Origin: Antedon mediterranea
Lineage: Eukaryota; Echinodermata; Crinoidea; Comatulida; Antedonidae
Reading direction: 5' to 3'
Assembly: GCF_964355755.1 (NCBI RefSeq)
Contig: NC_092672.1
Coordinates: 15,498,501-15,562,500 of the forward strand
DNA length: 64,000 bases
The notes under the pieces are model-generated. The model had not been told where the DNA came from. It was given only the letters and a program-made list of their open reading frames with translations, and did not search any database. This document shows positions 22,574 to 33,479 of this stretch, piece after piece. Position 1 is the first letter of the stretch. Each line of letters starts with the position of its first letter. A program made the translations under genes and the position numbers.

Positions 22574-23164
22574 GACAGTATTATATAACACTTAAATACA
22601 TTCCTGTCATTTAATTCAATTTTTTCCACATTGCATTTATTAGACATTTGTACAGGGAAAAATATGTGAAATCAATGTGGCAACGGATTTTGTTTTGTGA
22701 CCGGAAGCAGCAACGCTGTTTCTGTTTTTAGCCACTTTTATGGAGGTTTACAATTGTACTAGATTAACTAATACTAGAAACACCATCTATTTTTTGACAA
22801 TCTCGAAATCCATAACGAATACCAAATTGTAACAACAGAATCTATACCCATGTTAATTATGAAATGACAAGTAATATCTTTGACAAATTTTGTAAAATAT
22901 TCTTAACATTTGCATGGAAAGAACGCAATGAAATTTATAATACTTTTTAATTACTTGATTGATTTTTGTACTACATATTTAAATATACAGTACTTTTTAC
23001 TCTAATTTGTACTTTAATTTCAGTATTGTTTTTGTTTGTTTTCCTTTTTAATCACTTGTACTTTCATTTATATTGTAATCAATTAAGTGTTTACTATTAT
23101 TTGTGTACTATTATATTATTTTGTTGCACATCCCTTGTGGATAAAAAGAGATAATATTCTATTC

Positions 23165-23223
<59 letters not shown>
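23165..23223. repeat. (ATT)n microsatellite
   Basis: About 19 perfect ATT units. The open frame reading poly-Tyr across it is an artefact. Confidence 0.97.
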
Positions 23224-23224
<1 letters not shown>

Positions 23225-23711
23225 AGACAGAAAAAGAATTGTACACAAGGCCTTTGCAAAAGCTTCAGGTACAACTTTAGCATTTAACATTTATTAAATG
23301 TACTGTACTGTACTAAAATAAACTGTTTCAATAGTAAATATTGTTGAGATGCTATACGAAAAAAATAATAAATATCAATCTTAATCATATGACAAGAATC
23401 TACTTATATAAAACAAATTATGCATCTTTTTCACTCATACTTTTGTGCATGAACAGAGTCAGCCTCACACAGGTGGATCGACTAGGCGGTTGACATTGTT
23501 GTGCTATTATCAGGTTGACAAACAAAAGTAAATCTTAGATCACTATAAAAGCCTGTACCTCTACAGTTACATATTTTTTATAAATTGTGAAAATGAGATT
23601 TTGTATATTTGAAAAATGTTTCTATAGTATTATACCTAAAAAAATTGTTTGAAAAAAAGATTATTTTAAGTATGTAACAAATGGAATATTCAAGTACCTT
23701 CACTTGCACTG

Positions 23712-23880
23712 ATGAAGGGCTAGTGTTGCCTGAAAGCTCTGCTAACTTTTCTGGCTGTTTTACTCTACCGTTTTGATTTAGCTTTTCGCTTTTTTTTTTG
23801 TATCTCTATTGAGATCCAGCCACTAATACCCACACCCACACCATTGTCATCTTTCTGTAATTTGCCTTTGGATTTATATT
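23712..23880. repeat. Dispersed repeat R3, copy 2
   Basis: Matches 17196-17345: GGGCTAGTGTTGCCTGAAAG, TTTTACTCTACCGTTTTGAT, TTGTATCTCTATTGAGATCC, AGCCACTAATACCCACACC, TTTGCCTTTGGATTT. A GATGAAGGGCTAG opening resembles ends of Penelope- or DIRS-like elements. The following 23890-24350 holds nothing recognised. Confidence 0.75.
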
Positions 23881-24356
23881 ATTCAAATCATATATATTTT
23901 CAACCTTTCTCGCTTTCAATTTTCTCGTTTTAATATTTTTTTTCCACTTTCTAACCACATAGCTCAGCAATACCGTATCCAAATTTAGTCAGATTTACAC
24001 AATGTTATTTTTAGATTTGAAGTTTTTGCATTTTTATTGTAATTTTATATAAATATCCATAATATTAATATGTATGTTTAGTATTTTTTTCTATGGGAGG
24101 TGTCCACAATATGTGTCTTTATAACAGACCAGATTCAAGGAGTATTGGTAGCAGATACAAATACTACACATAGTTTTTTAGACATCAACTGTCTATATTA
24201 TTAAAGATGCACAAACAAAACCCCAAGTTAGCTTGGCCAGGAGACATTCAATCAGTATACATTAATATCTGTTTTCACAGCCTTTCAATCAATAGCCACT
24301 AACTATGAGATTGAATTATGGTCAATTTAGCTAAGTCTGGAATTAATTTCTTTGCA

Positions 24357-24520
24357 TTAATACTCTTCACTCATAAGATCATCCAAATGCTGAAATAAAT
24401 TATATTCTTCACAAGATTCTTTTAAAGCTATAATTATGGACTTGCTGTCAATCTGTCCAACAAGTATGCAGTCTCTTACAATTGAAGAAAAATATAAGGG
24501 ATTCACACATGGCCAATATC
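24357..24520 (-). CDS. Candidate terminal coding exon, unknown product
   Basis: On the minus strand a good acceptor, TTTAATTTCAG, precedes an open reading YWPCVNPLYFSSIVRDCILV continuing to HLDDLMSEEY and TAA (54 codons, two bases of a split codon first). Composition and the run of varied residues look protein-coding, unlike the AT-rich surroundings. A further in-frame-looking stretch LRDFVANSLVNIDCNGR lies upstream (about 24625-24575), but no clean donor is seen. It could be the last exon of a host gene or a relic. Product not recognised. Confidence 0.35.
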
Positions 24521-24798
24521 CTGAAATTAAATTCATATGTAGTTGTTTTACTGCTGTTTCAACAACTAAGACAATCTCCCATTGCAGTCAATGTTTACCA
24601 AAGAATTAGCAACAAAATCTCTTAAAGCTAAATAAATATACCCAAAATGGTTATATTGATGTTTTGTATTTACACAAGTATATGAGAATAGAAATCAGCT
24701 TCAGGCCACATTGATGTGTTAGTTGCAATGAAGTTTATACTTGAATAAAAAATAAAAATAAATAAAAATGCTGACTTTACTATGCTTGAGAGAGATGC

Positions 24799-25455
24799 GC
24801 GATGTGTAAAAACTCAACACGTGCGATGTGTAAAAACTCAACACGCGCGATGTGTAAAAACTCAACACGCGCGATGTGTAAAAACTCAACATGCGCGATG
24901 TGTAAACTCAACACGCGCGATGTGTATAAACTCAACACGAGCGATGTCAACATAAAACGAGCGATGTGTAAACTCAACACGAGCGATGTCAACATAATAC
25001 GAGCGATGTGTAAACTCAACTTGAGCGATGTTTAAACTCAACTCGCGCGATGTCTCCATAACACGAGCGATGCGTAAACTCAACACGAGCGATGTCAACA
25101 TAAAACGAGCGATGTGTAAACTCAACACGAGCGATGTCAACATAATACGAGCGATGTGTAAACTCAACACGAGCGATGTCAACATAATACGAGCGATGTG
25201 TAAACTCAACACGAGCGATGTCAACATAATACGAGCGATGTGTAAACTCAACTCGAGCGATGTTTAAACTCAACTCGAGCGATGTGTAAACTCAACTCGA
25301 GCGATGTCTCCATAACACGAGCGATGCGTAAACTCAACTCGAGCGATGTTTAAACTCAACTCGAGCGATGTGTAAACTCAACTCGCGCGATGTCTCCATA
25401 ACACGAGCGATGCGTAAACTCAACACGAGCGATGTCTACATAACACGAGCGAGGT
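24799..25455. repeat. Minisatellite array, 24-bp then 42-bp units, open on both strands
   Basis: It begins with about five 24-bp units (GCGATGTGTAAAAACTCAAC plus ACGC or ACGT), then switches to a composite unit of 22 bp (GCGATGTGTAAACTCAACAC plus GA) and 20 bp (GCGATGTCAACATAATACGA), which together make 42 bp. Both periods divide by three, so frames stay open on both strands (plus AMCKLNTSDVNIIR repeated; minus SLHIARIMLTSLV repeated). Variants with CTCCATAACACGA occur at 25050, 25310 and 25395, giving a higher-order pattern. No start context or domain supports translation. Confidence 0.93.
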
Positions 25456-26150
25456 CAACTCGACATAGTTATGTCCGTCCTGGCGTGCCATAGTCTGTCA
25501 TGTCAAAACAATATTGTGTATTCTTTCTGACCATGTCATGCAGAACCTATCACTGAATTACAATTACAATTGAACAATACAATCATTCTATCATTCAAAA
25601 ACTTCTCAACATTACAGTAGGTCATATGTTTTTGTGATTTTTCTAAAATAGAGACAACCAAATATACGTTATTTTAGGTATTAATAATATAGTTGATCAA
25701 TATGTGGCATTATGTGGACAACATAAAAAAGACAAATTAACAACACTGGCGGAGGGAAGAAAGTCTAATATTAAACTGTGTGAAATTATGTAAAAACAAC
25801 ATTTTAAGAAAATGACACTTTGTATTTCATTTCTTAAGATTTTATGTGTAAAATAAAATGTTTATCTCATAATTAATACTATAAAATAAATCATCAGTTG
25901 ATCTAGTAAAATAGTTTTTTTGGATAGATCTGTAGATCATTTTCCGTGAAAAAAAAATCCTATATTTTGACCACATAAACTGACCTTAAAACCCAAAACT
26001 GAAGATGGCATCCACCCCTATCGGTTTTTTCACCCCACAAAGGATACATTCAACATGATTGCCTGCTATTAACAAAAAATGCCCACAAACTTTTTATAGA
26101 GGACTTTGGTGTATTTGGCCTCTCTACTATAAACTTTTCAAGCAATCTAG
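25456..26150. other. AT-rich DNA, nothing recognised
   Basis: No supported genes or repeats between the minisatellite and the LINE fragment. Confidence 0.45.
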
Positions 26151-26510
26151 GGAGACCAACAATTTGCAACACTGGAATGCTTACAAGAAAATCAGAAACA
26201 AAGTTAAATATGCTTAAAAAAACTCACAAAGTATTTCTTTTGAACCTGCTCTCTAAACCAGATAACACAAAAAATCATTTTGGTCATATGTCGGTTCTAA
26301 CCATCTATTTGAAATTGAAGGGAATATGTGCAGTAATCCTGATAATGCCTTCAATAAAGTTATAAGCAAGCCTGCAAACTACAGCGATTTGAATTGCTTT
26401 TGCTTATTCTTGCCTCCTTAGATTTCCGCCCGTCTTGTTTTTGTTACCTATGTTTAATGTATTTCAATTTTGAAGGCTAAATAAAGAATGAATGAATGAA
26501 TAAAAACTGA
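26150..26510 (+). mobile_element. Internally deleted LINE (pre-RT piece plus 3' tail)
   Basis: The plus strand reads WNAYKKIRNKVKYA, then KKTHKVFLLNLLSKPDN (26170-26270), the basic linker before RT. By about 26380 the sequence has jumped to a 3' end finishing GGCTAAATAAAGAATGAATG with TGAA repeats at 26485-26500. The RT is absent. Confidence 0.65.
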
Positions 26511-26639
26511 TCCTACTGATGATACTTTCATTTTACGAACTATAAATTACGAACTGGTCCAATGCAAACATGTGCATTTAAAATTTCAAAATGCGCAAAA
26601 TAAATTTTTAATCAATTTTCTACACTGATCATGACATTT

Positions 26640-27540
26640 TAAGCATGTCAAAAATTCCCACGCGCGCGACAAATTTTACGTGTAAGGTGCACACGGAGCA
26701 TAAAAATCATGTGTGTTTCTCTTAAATTATGATTTTACAGCCGTTCCTAGTCATTTAAAAAAAGATTGACATCATACGAACACGTTGATTTAGATCATTT
26801 GCGCACGTTTTAGTTGAAAAAGTTATAAAATATTGTAAAAAGAATGCCAATTTTGAATCTATTATAACTCTTCAGGATTAAAGGTGAACCCCAACTTATT
26901 ATGTAAGAAGATAAATTGTAGATATGAATTCATGGAGAATTTTTACCTCTCGGATGTTATGACGTCATCGTATGGCCACACAAATGTAAAATATAGGATT
27001 TTTGTCTCTTTTGTTATTGCTCATCACATTCAACAGAGCGCATCTCGCTTATACGTATTCCATTTCCCCCGATATTTTAATTTTGTCTATGTCAATCAAC
27101 TATCTTCCGCATGAGTTAAAAATATTTTAATTTTATGACATCATTATGTCTAAAAATGTAAATAACGTGGGTCACTTATTTTCATTTTTACAGTAAATTT
27201 CAATCTGTTATAGCTCGTCAGAATAAAAAGTGATAATCATGATTAAAATGTTTTCTGGAAGCTATTGGATTGTAGATACAAATTCATGTAAATATTTTGC
27301 CAATCAAATGTTGTGAAGACATCATATGGCCAGTTGAATAAAAAAAAGTCATATTTTCATATTTTGCGTCATAGTTCCTCAAATTTAAAAGAGCGCGCAT
27401 CTATATTTTACGTTCAAATTTCTTCTAAACGTTAAAAAGTTGTTGCTGAGATAATTTCCTTCTGAAATTGCTATCTTAGTGTTTCATTTTGATAACATCA
27501 CCATGTTAAAAATTGGAATAAATGGCGGGTCACGAAATTT
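26640..27540. repeat. Old long-period repeat block (about 350 bp), first cluster
   Basis: Recurring ordered words: TTATAACTCTTCAGGATTAA (26861) and TTATAGCTCGTCAGAATAAA (27209); GTAGATATGAATTCATG and GTAGATACAAATTCATG; ATGACGTCATCGTATGGCCA (26958) and GACATCATATGGCCAGTTGA (27314); AGAGCGCATCTCG and AGAGCGCGCATCT. The spacing is about 350 bp. Related pieces lie at 28400-28560, 28960-29300 and 30080-30560, some inverted. Noncoding; class unknown. Confidence 0.65.
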
Positions 27541-27809
27541 CACCTATTCTACACTGTATGTATACACATTATACTCTGTATACTGTATAATACTATATGA
27601 CACATAGACAGAATTCAGCACTAACAACATGTCATAATCTTCATTTCAGGTCATAATGCCATAATCTTTTTCTGTGTGGAATATTCCAACGTATGACGTG
27701 CACGTGGCGTTTGTCCCGCGGATAACCCAAACTTGTCAAAGTGACATGTTCAAATCTAGTTTGTATTATATTTGTAAAATGTATTTTGCTTGAATAAATA
27801 ATAATAATA

Positions 27810-28035
27810 ACAAATCAACCACACAAACAAAATTTCAACACCATAAAAAAAAAAAAAAATGAAATGAATAAAAATAAACACAAATGAACAAAACAAATCC
27901 AAATGGTTTGATCTTATTGTTGAACATAAAAACAACTTACCACCACAATTACGGAAAACAATTGACATTGTGTTTAGGTCATGTTTCTGCAGCAATGTAT
28001 TTTTCATTCCATTTATGTCCACTTTTTTATTCTAA
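27810..28035. repeat. Dispersed repeat R1, partial copy
   Basis: Contains AACCACACAAACAAAATTTC, CCAAATGGTTTGATC, TTGAACATAAAAACAACTTA and GTCCACTTTTTTATTCTAAC, as in the other R1 copies, with a roughly 40-bp extra segment near 27940. Only the right half of the unit is present. Confidence 0.7.
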
Positions 28036-28399
28036 CTATTTCTGATTCTAATTAACAATGCTCACACACAAAAAAATGTGCATCTAACATGCACATGCTA
28101 TTTATTAGGCTTAGTCCATAGTAGGCTGCACCACAACGATTGTACAAACTGCATAGCGTCGATCAAAACCATTAAACAAGCGCCAACAGTTAACAGTATT
28201 GGCATTGTGAACGGTTTAGTTGGTGGTTAGTTTTTATTTTACACCACTCATGTTTATTTAATTGTTTGAATATTATGACTTTTTTAAATAAAAAAGTTCA
28301 TTTGTCTGAAGGAGAATAGTAGGAGTAAAAACATTATTAAACATAGAGCGATTTGCGCTCTATTGAATGTGACCAACTGTGTCGAAAGAGATAAAAATA

Positions 28400-28560
28400 C
28401 AATTTTTTAAATTTACATGGCCATATGACGACGTTATAACATACTTACGGTCTAAATTTCACATGAATTCATATCTACAACTCATTAAATTTTATAATAA
28501 GTTTAAAAAATAGGGGGTCACCAGCCATCCCGGAGAGCTATAATCAATTGAAAATAGGCA
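28400..28560. repeat. Inverted piece of the 350-bp repeat family
   Basis: GGCCATATGACGACGTTATA, then ATGAATTCATATCTACAACTC and ATAATAAGTTT...GGGGTCACC, is the reverse complement of the order seen at 26870-26965. It lies opposite in orientation to the first cluster. Confidence 0.6.
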
Positions 28561-28806
28561 TACTTTTACACAAGTTTTCATATAATTACCTATTTTCATT
28601 GTTTACAGTCATAATTCGTCAAAAATGAAAGGAACTTATCATAAACGGTATACAGAACAACCATCAAGTGCAAAAACGGTCTGTCTAAGCAGTGAGAACT
28701 AAGTACGTAAAAGTGTGTGCGCGATGCAACATTTTTTGAAAAATGTGAAATGCTTAAAATGTCCTGAAACGTGTAGAAGTTGATTAGAAATTGATTTTGA
28801 GCATTA

Positions 28807-28965
28807 TGAATTGGCTTGCAGAAAAAAAGATCGATCAAAGATTTGTTTACCAAGTCAGCGCATGCTCATACCATGTCATCGCCATCCTGCATGACCGCAT
28901 GAATGCAACCGCGAATCTTAAAATTTTCGTCGGCCATATTTGAAGTCACGAAAGTCTTGAAAAAA
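28807..28965 (+). mobile_element. Fragment of the Kolobok-like element found at 62354
   Basis: Matches 62995-63185: GAATTGGCTTGCAGAAAAAA, CAAGTCAGCGCATGCTCATA, CATCCTGCATGACCGCATG, AATGCAACCGCGAATCTTAA, AATTTTCGTCGGCC. A 50-bp piece of the other copy is absent after GACCGCATG. Most differences are G-to-A or C-to-T changes at CpG-like sites, the pattern of neutral decay. Confidence 0.8.
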
Positions 28966-30560
28966 ACTAATTCGTGCTAATTCGTTCCCCAATTTCTTCT
29001 AGATTTCAATATGTTCTTGCACATGAGTTAAAAACAATTTTATTTTTATTACATCATCATATAAAAAAATGTCTATCTGATATCATGACGTCATCATATG
29101 GCCAGTTGAATTAAAAAAGTAAGATTTTCATCTTCTTCGTAAAAGCTCATCGAGTTTAAAAGAAAGCGCATCTCACTTTTATGTCCTCAAAATTCTTCAA
29201 ATTATCTTCTAAAATAGTTTTTTTTTATATGTCAATTTGTCGATGTCATCGTGTTAATAATTGGATTTAAAAGATGTGCTTTGTAATTTCATCTATGCTA
29301 TGCCGCTGTATATGCATACAGTATATTCTGAAAATACTGTAATATCTGTATGACACGAAATAGGTACAATTCAGCACTGTAAACATATTTAATTCATGTC
29401 ATACAGTAGGATGGCATAATAATTGTCAAGGTTCAAATAGTTAAACGTATGTGCATGTTGCGTTTGGGCGGATAACCCGAACCTGTCAAAATGACGAGTT
29501 CAAATCTAGTTCTTATTCTTATTATTTATTTCTCTCTGTACAAATTTGTGTAACAATTATCTCATAAATTGTTCAGAATGTCTTTTAAATACTTTAACTT
29601 AATCATAATAAGCTTTTCAGTGTGATCACTCAACCATGACGTCATTAATACGCGATTTTATGAAATCACATTATCAATCATATCTCCATAACTCTTTATC
29701 ACATATCAATAAAATTCACTATACTTAAACTTTAGGTCAAGGGTAAAAATATTAGCAAATAAAAATCTACTCGTTCCAAGGTCATGCGCATGAAATTACA
29801 TGCTAAAAATTGAAAAATTTAGAGCATGAATTAGGCCATTTGTGTGTTTCACAAAATTACTGCGCAAAAACATGTTTTTGCACGCACGATACTTAAAAAG
29901 CGTAAAAACACAAATACTAATGTTTTGTATAAATCGCATTCTACTCACAATCCTTAGTACATTCACAGAATTTGAGTTTATTCCGACTTAAAATAACGCA
30001 ATACGAGCACATTAAAAATGAGAAAATGCGCACATTAATTGCACAAAATTGCTGATAATGTTAAAAATAAGGCATTTTAAAAATGAAAATAATTCTTCAG
30101 GATGCACAATGACCTATAATTGTTTTATCTTATTCTGGAAGCCATTGAGTTGTAGACATAAATTCATGTAAACATTTGACGTAAAAATGTTTTGACGTAA
30201 TCAAATTATCCTTTTTTTGTAGGTTATAATTAACATTTAACAGCATGCATCTCGGTTATTTGAGCCCGATTTTTGCTCAAATTTCAGTATGTGCTTGTTC
30301 AATTAATTATCTTTCTCTTGAGTTGTCAGCGTTTAATTTTGATGACGTTATCACGCGTAAAAGTTGAATAACGTAGGTCGTGTAATTTCACCTTCAGCAT
30401 ATATTTAAATATCTCACAGCTCTTCAGAATTAAAGGTGACCTTGATTTTTATAACTTATTGTGAAAGCTGCTGAAATATAGATATGAATTCGTATTAAAA
30501 TTGTGCCTATCGGATTTTGTGACATTATCATATGGCCAGTTAAAGTTAAAAAGTAGTTTT
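28966..30560. repeat. Further pieces of the 350-bp repeat family in AT-rich DNA
   Basis: GACGTCATCATATGGCCAGT with TTTAAAAGAAAGCGCATCTC (29080-29180), TTCTTCAGGATGCACAATGA with GTAGACATAAATTCATG (30090-30170), and AGCTCTTCAGAATTAAAGG with GACATTATCATATGGCCAGT (30418-30540) recur as in the 26.6-27.5 kb cluster. 29310-30080 holds nothing clear. No coding sequence. Confidence 0.6.
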
Positions 30561-30720
30561 TAAATTTCTTTAGTCAAAGTTAAACAAATTTCAAAGTGCG
30601 CTCACCGCGCTTCCAAGTGCCAAATTTTCTTCCAATTGTTATATTTTATTGCTCAATTCATTATCTTTGGATAAAAATTATAAAAATGATCACCTATAAG
30701 TCAATGAATTAAATTCTAGT

Positions 30721-31460
30721 TCTTACTGTTTCTGGAAAAAATGAAAATACCGATAAAACTATAAAAAAGGGAATATGGAATTCTCTTTATTCCAAGAGAT
30801 AAAGGAAATATTTTAAATGACTTTTTTCCCATTTATTCGTAATGCCCAAAAAGAAATAATACAAAATACGGAAGATTGATAAATAGTAAACATGTTATTG
30901 TTATTATCATTGTCACCATCATTATTATTATCATTAGTATTATATTATAGCATCATTATTATTAATAGTATATTCCTTTGAATTATATCATGGATGATTA
31001 TATAAAGTGTTATTGTCTAGATCTGGTTAACTAATTATGAAATCCTGCTAATAAAGCTGTCATTTGTGTCAAATAATATTGATGTTCAGTTAATATAACA
31101 TGCTTGGTTGACTTGTTAGTTATAAAGCAGACATAAAATATTCAGGCTTTTGTTGCCAAAGAGAACAAAAATTATTTTTCAACTGCATACAAATCATAAT
31201 GCAAGATTAATGATGTTCCTTTTGTTAAACAACTTATACATGATCATTTTTATTCTAATCAATAATTTACTTTATATTGCAAACAACTAATTATATTAGT
31301 TACCAAAGATAATTAATAAAAGATAATGAAAATGGATAGTAGTATATAAAAATAACAGAATTATTCATAACCAGGAAAGAGTGAAATTACATGGAAAACT
31401 CACGAGCCATTGAGACGTGTTAATCCACTTAATTGCTATTGTTCTCCATTATTTTGTGAA
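30721..31460 (+). repeat. Large direct duplication, first copy
   Basis: This 740-bp segment recurs at 31656-32416 with only scattered substitutions and small indels, from TTTCTGGAAAAAAT through ATTATATCATGGATGATTAT and AACAACTTATACATGATCAT to TCTCCATTATTTTGTGAA. It is noncoding and AT-rich, with an imperfect ATT-type microsatellite inside. High similarity implies a recent duplication or two insertions of one young element. Confidence 0.92.
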
Positions 31461-31655
31461 ACAAATAGCCTAATCAAGAACATTAACACTACTTAATTAT
31501 TATAATAACGTATGTAGTACTCCCACGTATAACAGTTACGAATAAGAAAATTATCTGCTATTTGATAATAAGCGGGATTTCTTGCAGATCATATCCTTAA
31601 AAACCAAAACATATATACGCCCCCAACGTTAATATTCCAAATCCGAAACAATAAT

Positions 31656-32416
31656 TCTTACCGTTTCTGGAAAAAATAAAAATACTGATAAAACTATAAA
31701 AAAGGAAATATGGAATTCTCTTCATTCCAAGAGATAAAGCAAATTGTTTAAATGCATTCCTAATGCCCAAAAAGAAATAATACAAAATACGGAAGATTGA
31801 TGAACGGGGAAAATATCAATTTTTGAAAAATTGTGAACATGTTATTGTTATTATCATCGTCACCGTCATTATTATTATCATTAGTATTATATTATAGCAT
31901 CATTATTATTAATAGTATATTCCTTTGAATTATATCATGGATGATTATATAAAGTGTTATTGTCTAGATCTGGTTAACTAATTATGAAATCCTGCTAATA
32001 AAGCTGTCATTTGTGTCAAGTAATATTGATGTTCAGTTAATATAACATGCTTGGTTGACTTGTTAGTTATAAAGCAGACATAAAATATTCAGGCTTTTGT
32101 TGCAAAAGAAAAAAAAACTATTTTTTCAACTGCATATAAATCATAATGCAAGATTAATGATGTTCCTTTTGTTAAACAACTTATACATGATCATTTTTAT
32201 TCTAATCAATAATTTACTTTATATTGCAAACAACTAATTATATTAGTTACCAAAGATAATTAATAAAAGATAATGAAAATGGATAGTAGTATATAAAAAT
32301 AACAGAATTATTCATAACCAGGAAAGAGTGAAATTACATGGAAAACTCACGAGCCATTAAGGCGTGTTATTTAATTAATGTTACTTAATTGCTATTGTTC
32401 TCCATTATTTTGTGAA
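31656..32416 (+). repeat. Large direct duplication, second copy
   Basis: Second copy of 30721-31460, offset by about 935-955 bp; the 195 bp between (31461-31655) are unique. Differences include loss of a TTTTTCCCATTTATTCG stretch, an added GATGAACGGGGAAAATATC block near 31800, and an extra ATTTAATTAATGTTACTT near 32370. Short open frames here are not supported. Confidence 0.92.
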
Positions 32417-32736
32417 TAAGTACCTCTTTGGTCCCATACGTCCAGTACTGCCATTTACTAAATATGCTGCCACCAACCTGTAGATATGTATTATATTATT
32501 AGATTATAGATATATATATATACCAGTCGTTTCTTTCAGAAATCTTGTTTTCTTTTTATGACAACGAAAAAGTGGTTTAGCACTTTGACTGATTTTGCGG
32601 ATTAGGCAAATTTCGGACACAGACAATAATACGACCATATCTATGGAACGCCCATAGTGCCGTTGGTGGGGAAACAATGACGCAACAGCAGCATAATATA
32701 GTAATATCGATTTCATTGTGTATTACTTCTTCGAGA

Positions 32737-33097
32737 GCGAGTGAGTGGCCGAGCGGTTAAGAAAGTGGAACCGTAATTATGTAGCCATAACATCGGCAAG
32801 GGTTCGAGGCTCACTCGCTCCATGGTTCTGGTGGTAGAACGAGTCTTCTCGGATAAGGACTATAAACCGTAGGTCCAGTGTACACATAGCTCATGTGCAC
32901 TTTAAAGAACCTAGTACATCTTTCGAGACGAGTAGGGGGTTACCCCGGTGTACTAGTCCACACAAACACAGCCACTGTCACACACAGCCACTGTGCAAAT
33001 TGGTCTTTACAAAAAACTAACTCACTTCACATCCAACCAAAAGTGCTATAATCTTCAAGTCTGAAGTTTGCACTAAATTGGAAGAAGAAGAAGAAGG
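32737..33097 (+). mobile_element. tRNA-derived SINE with (GAA)n tail
   Basis: The head (32737-32821) is tRNA-like of the Ser/Leu type: acceptor arms GCGAGTGA (32737) and TCACTCGC (32811) pair perfectly, with A box GTGGCCGAGCGGTTAAG and B box GGGTTCGAGGC. The body has the conserved-looking TTCTCGGATAAGGACTATAA, AGAACCTAGTACATCTTTCG and AGTAGGGGGTTACCCCGGTG, then a short tail of GAA units at 33081-33097. Pol III would transcribe it and a LINE RT would mobilise it. It appears full length. Confidence 0.85.
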
Positions 33098-33479
33098 TTC
33101 TTTGCTTTTTGTTTTTACACAGACAAAATCAACACAGACAAACTACAAATGTTGCAATTAATAATCACTATACAGTGATAAAAATACCAATTACATATTT
33201 GAGGGCTATATACAAGAAGAAACAAGGAGTTACGTAAATGATACTAAAGATAATAATTTATCGGGGTAAATCAGTAATTGAAATTCGTATTCCAATGTTA
33301 AAAAACATGATAAAAATAGTTACATGCAAACACATACAAAAAACTATATAATATTTAGATATGTAAAAACGGTATTCAATTTTTTAAATATTTTTGGTCA
33401 GTCCATAAATGACGGTCAAACAACTGTAAAAGTGTTACGTTTATGAAGGTGTTAATTTGATTTATATATTTTCTTAGAC
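33098..33479. other. AT-rich spacer, nothing recognised
   Basis: Between the SINE tail and the hAT transposase relic. The 5' noncoding end of the hAT element probably lies here, but no TIR is identified. Confidence 0.4.

Noticed and set aside
23087-23287. Open frame with a long poly-Tyr run
   Set aside because: It is a translation of the (ATT)n microsatellite.
24780-25460. CRISPR-like array
   Set aside because: Repeats are contiguous without unique spacers, in an animal genome; it is a minisatellite.
32504-32716. Minus frame of 70 codons before the SINE
   Set aside because: Varied composition but no recognisable family or splice context; too weak to call a gene.
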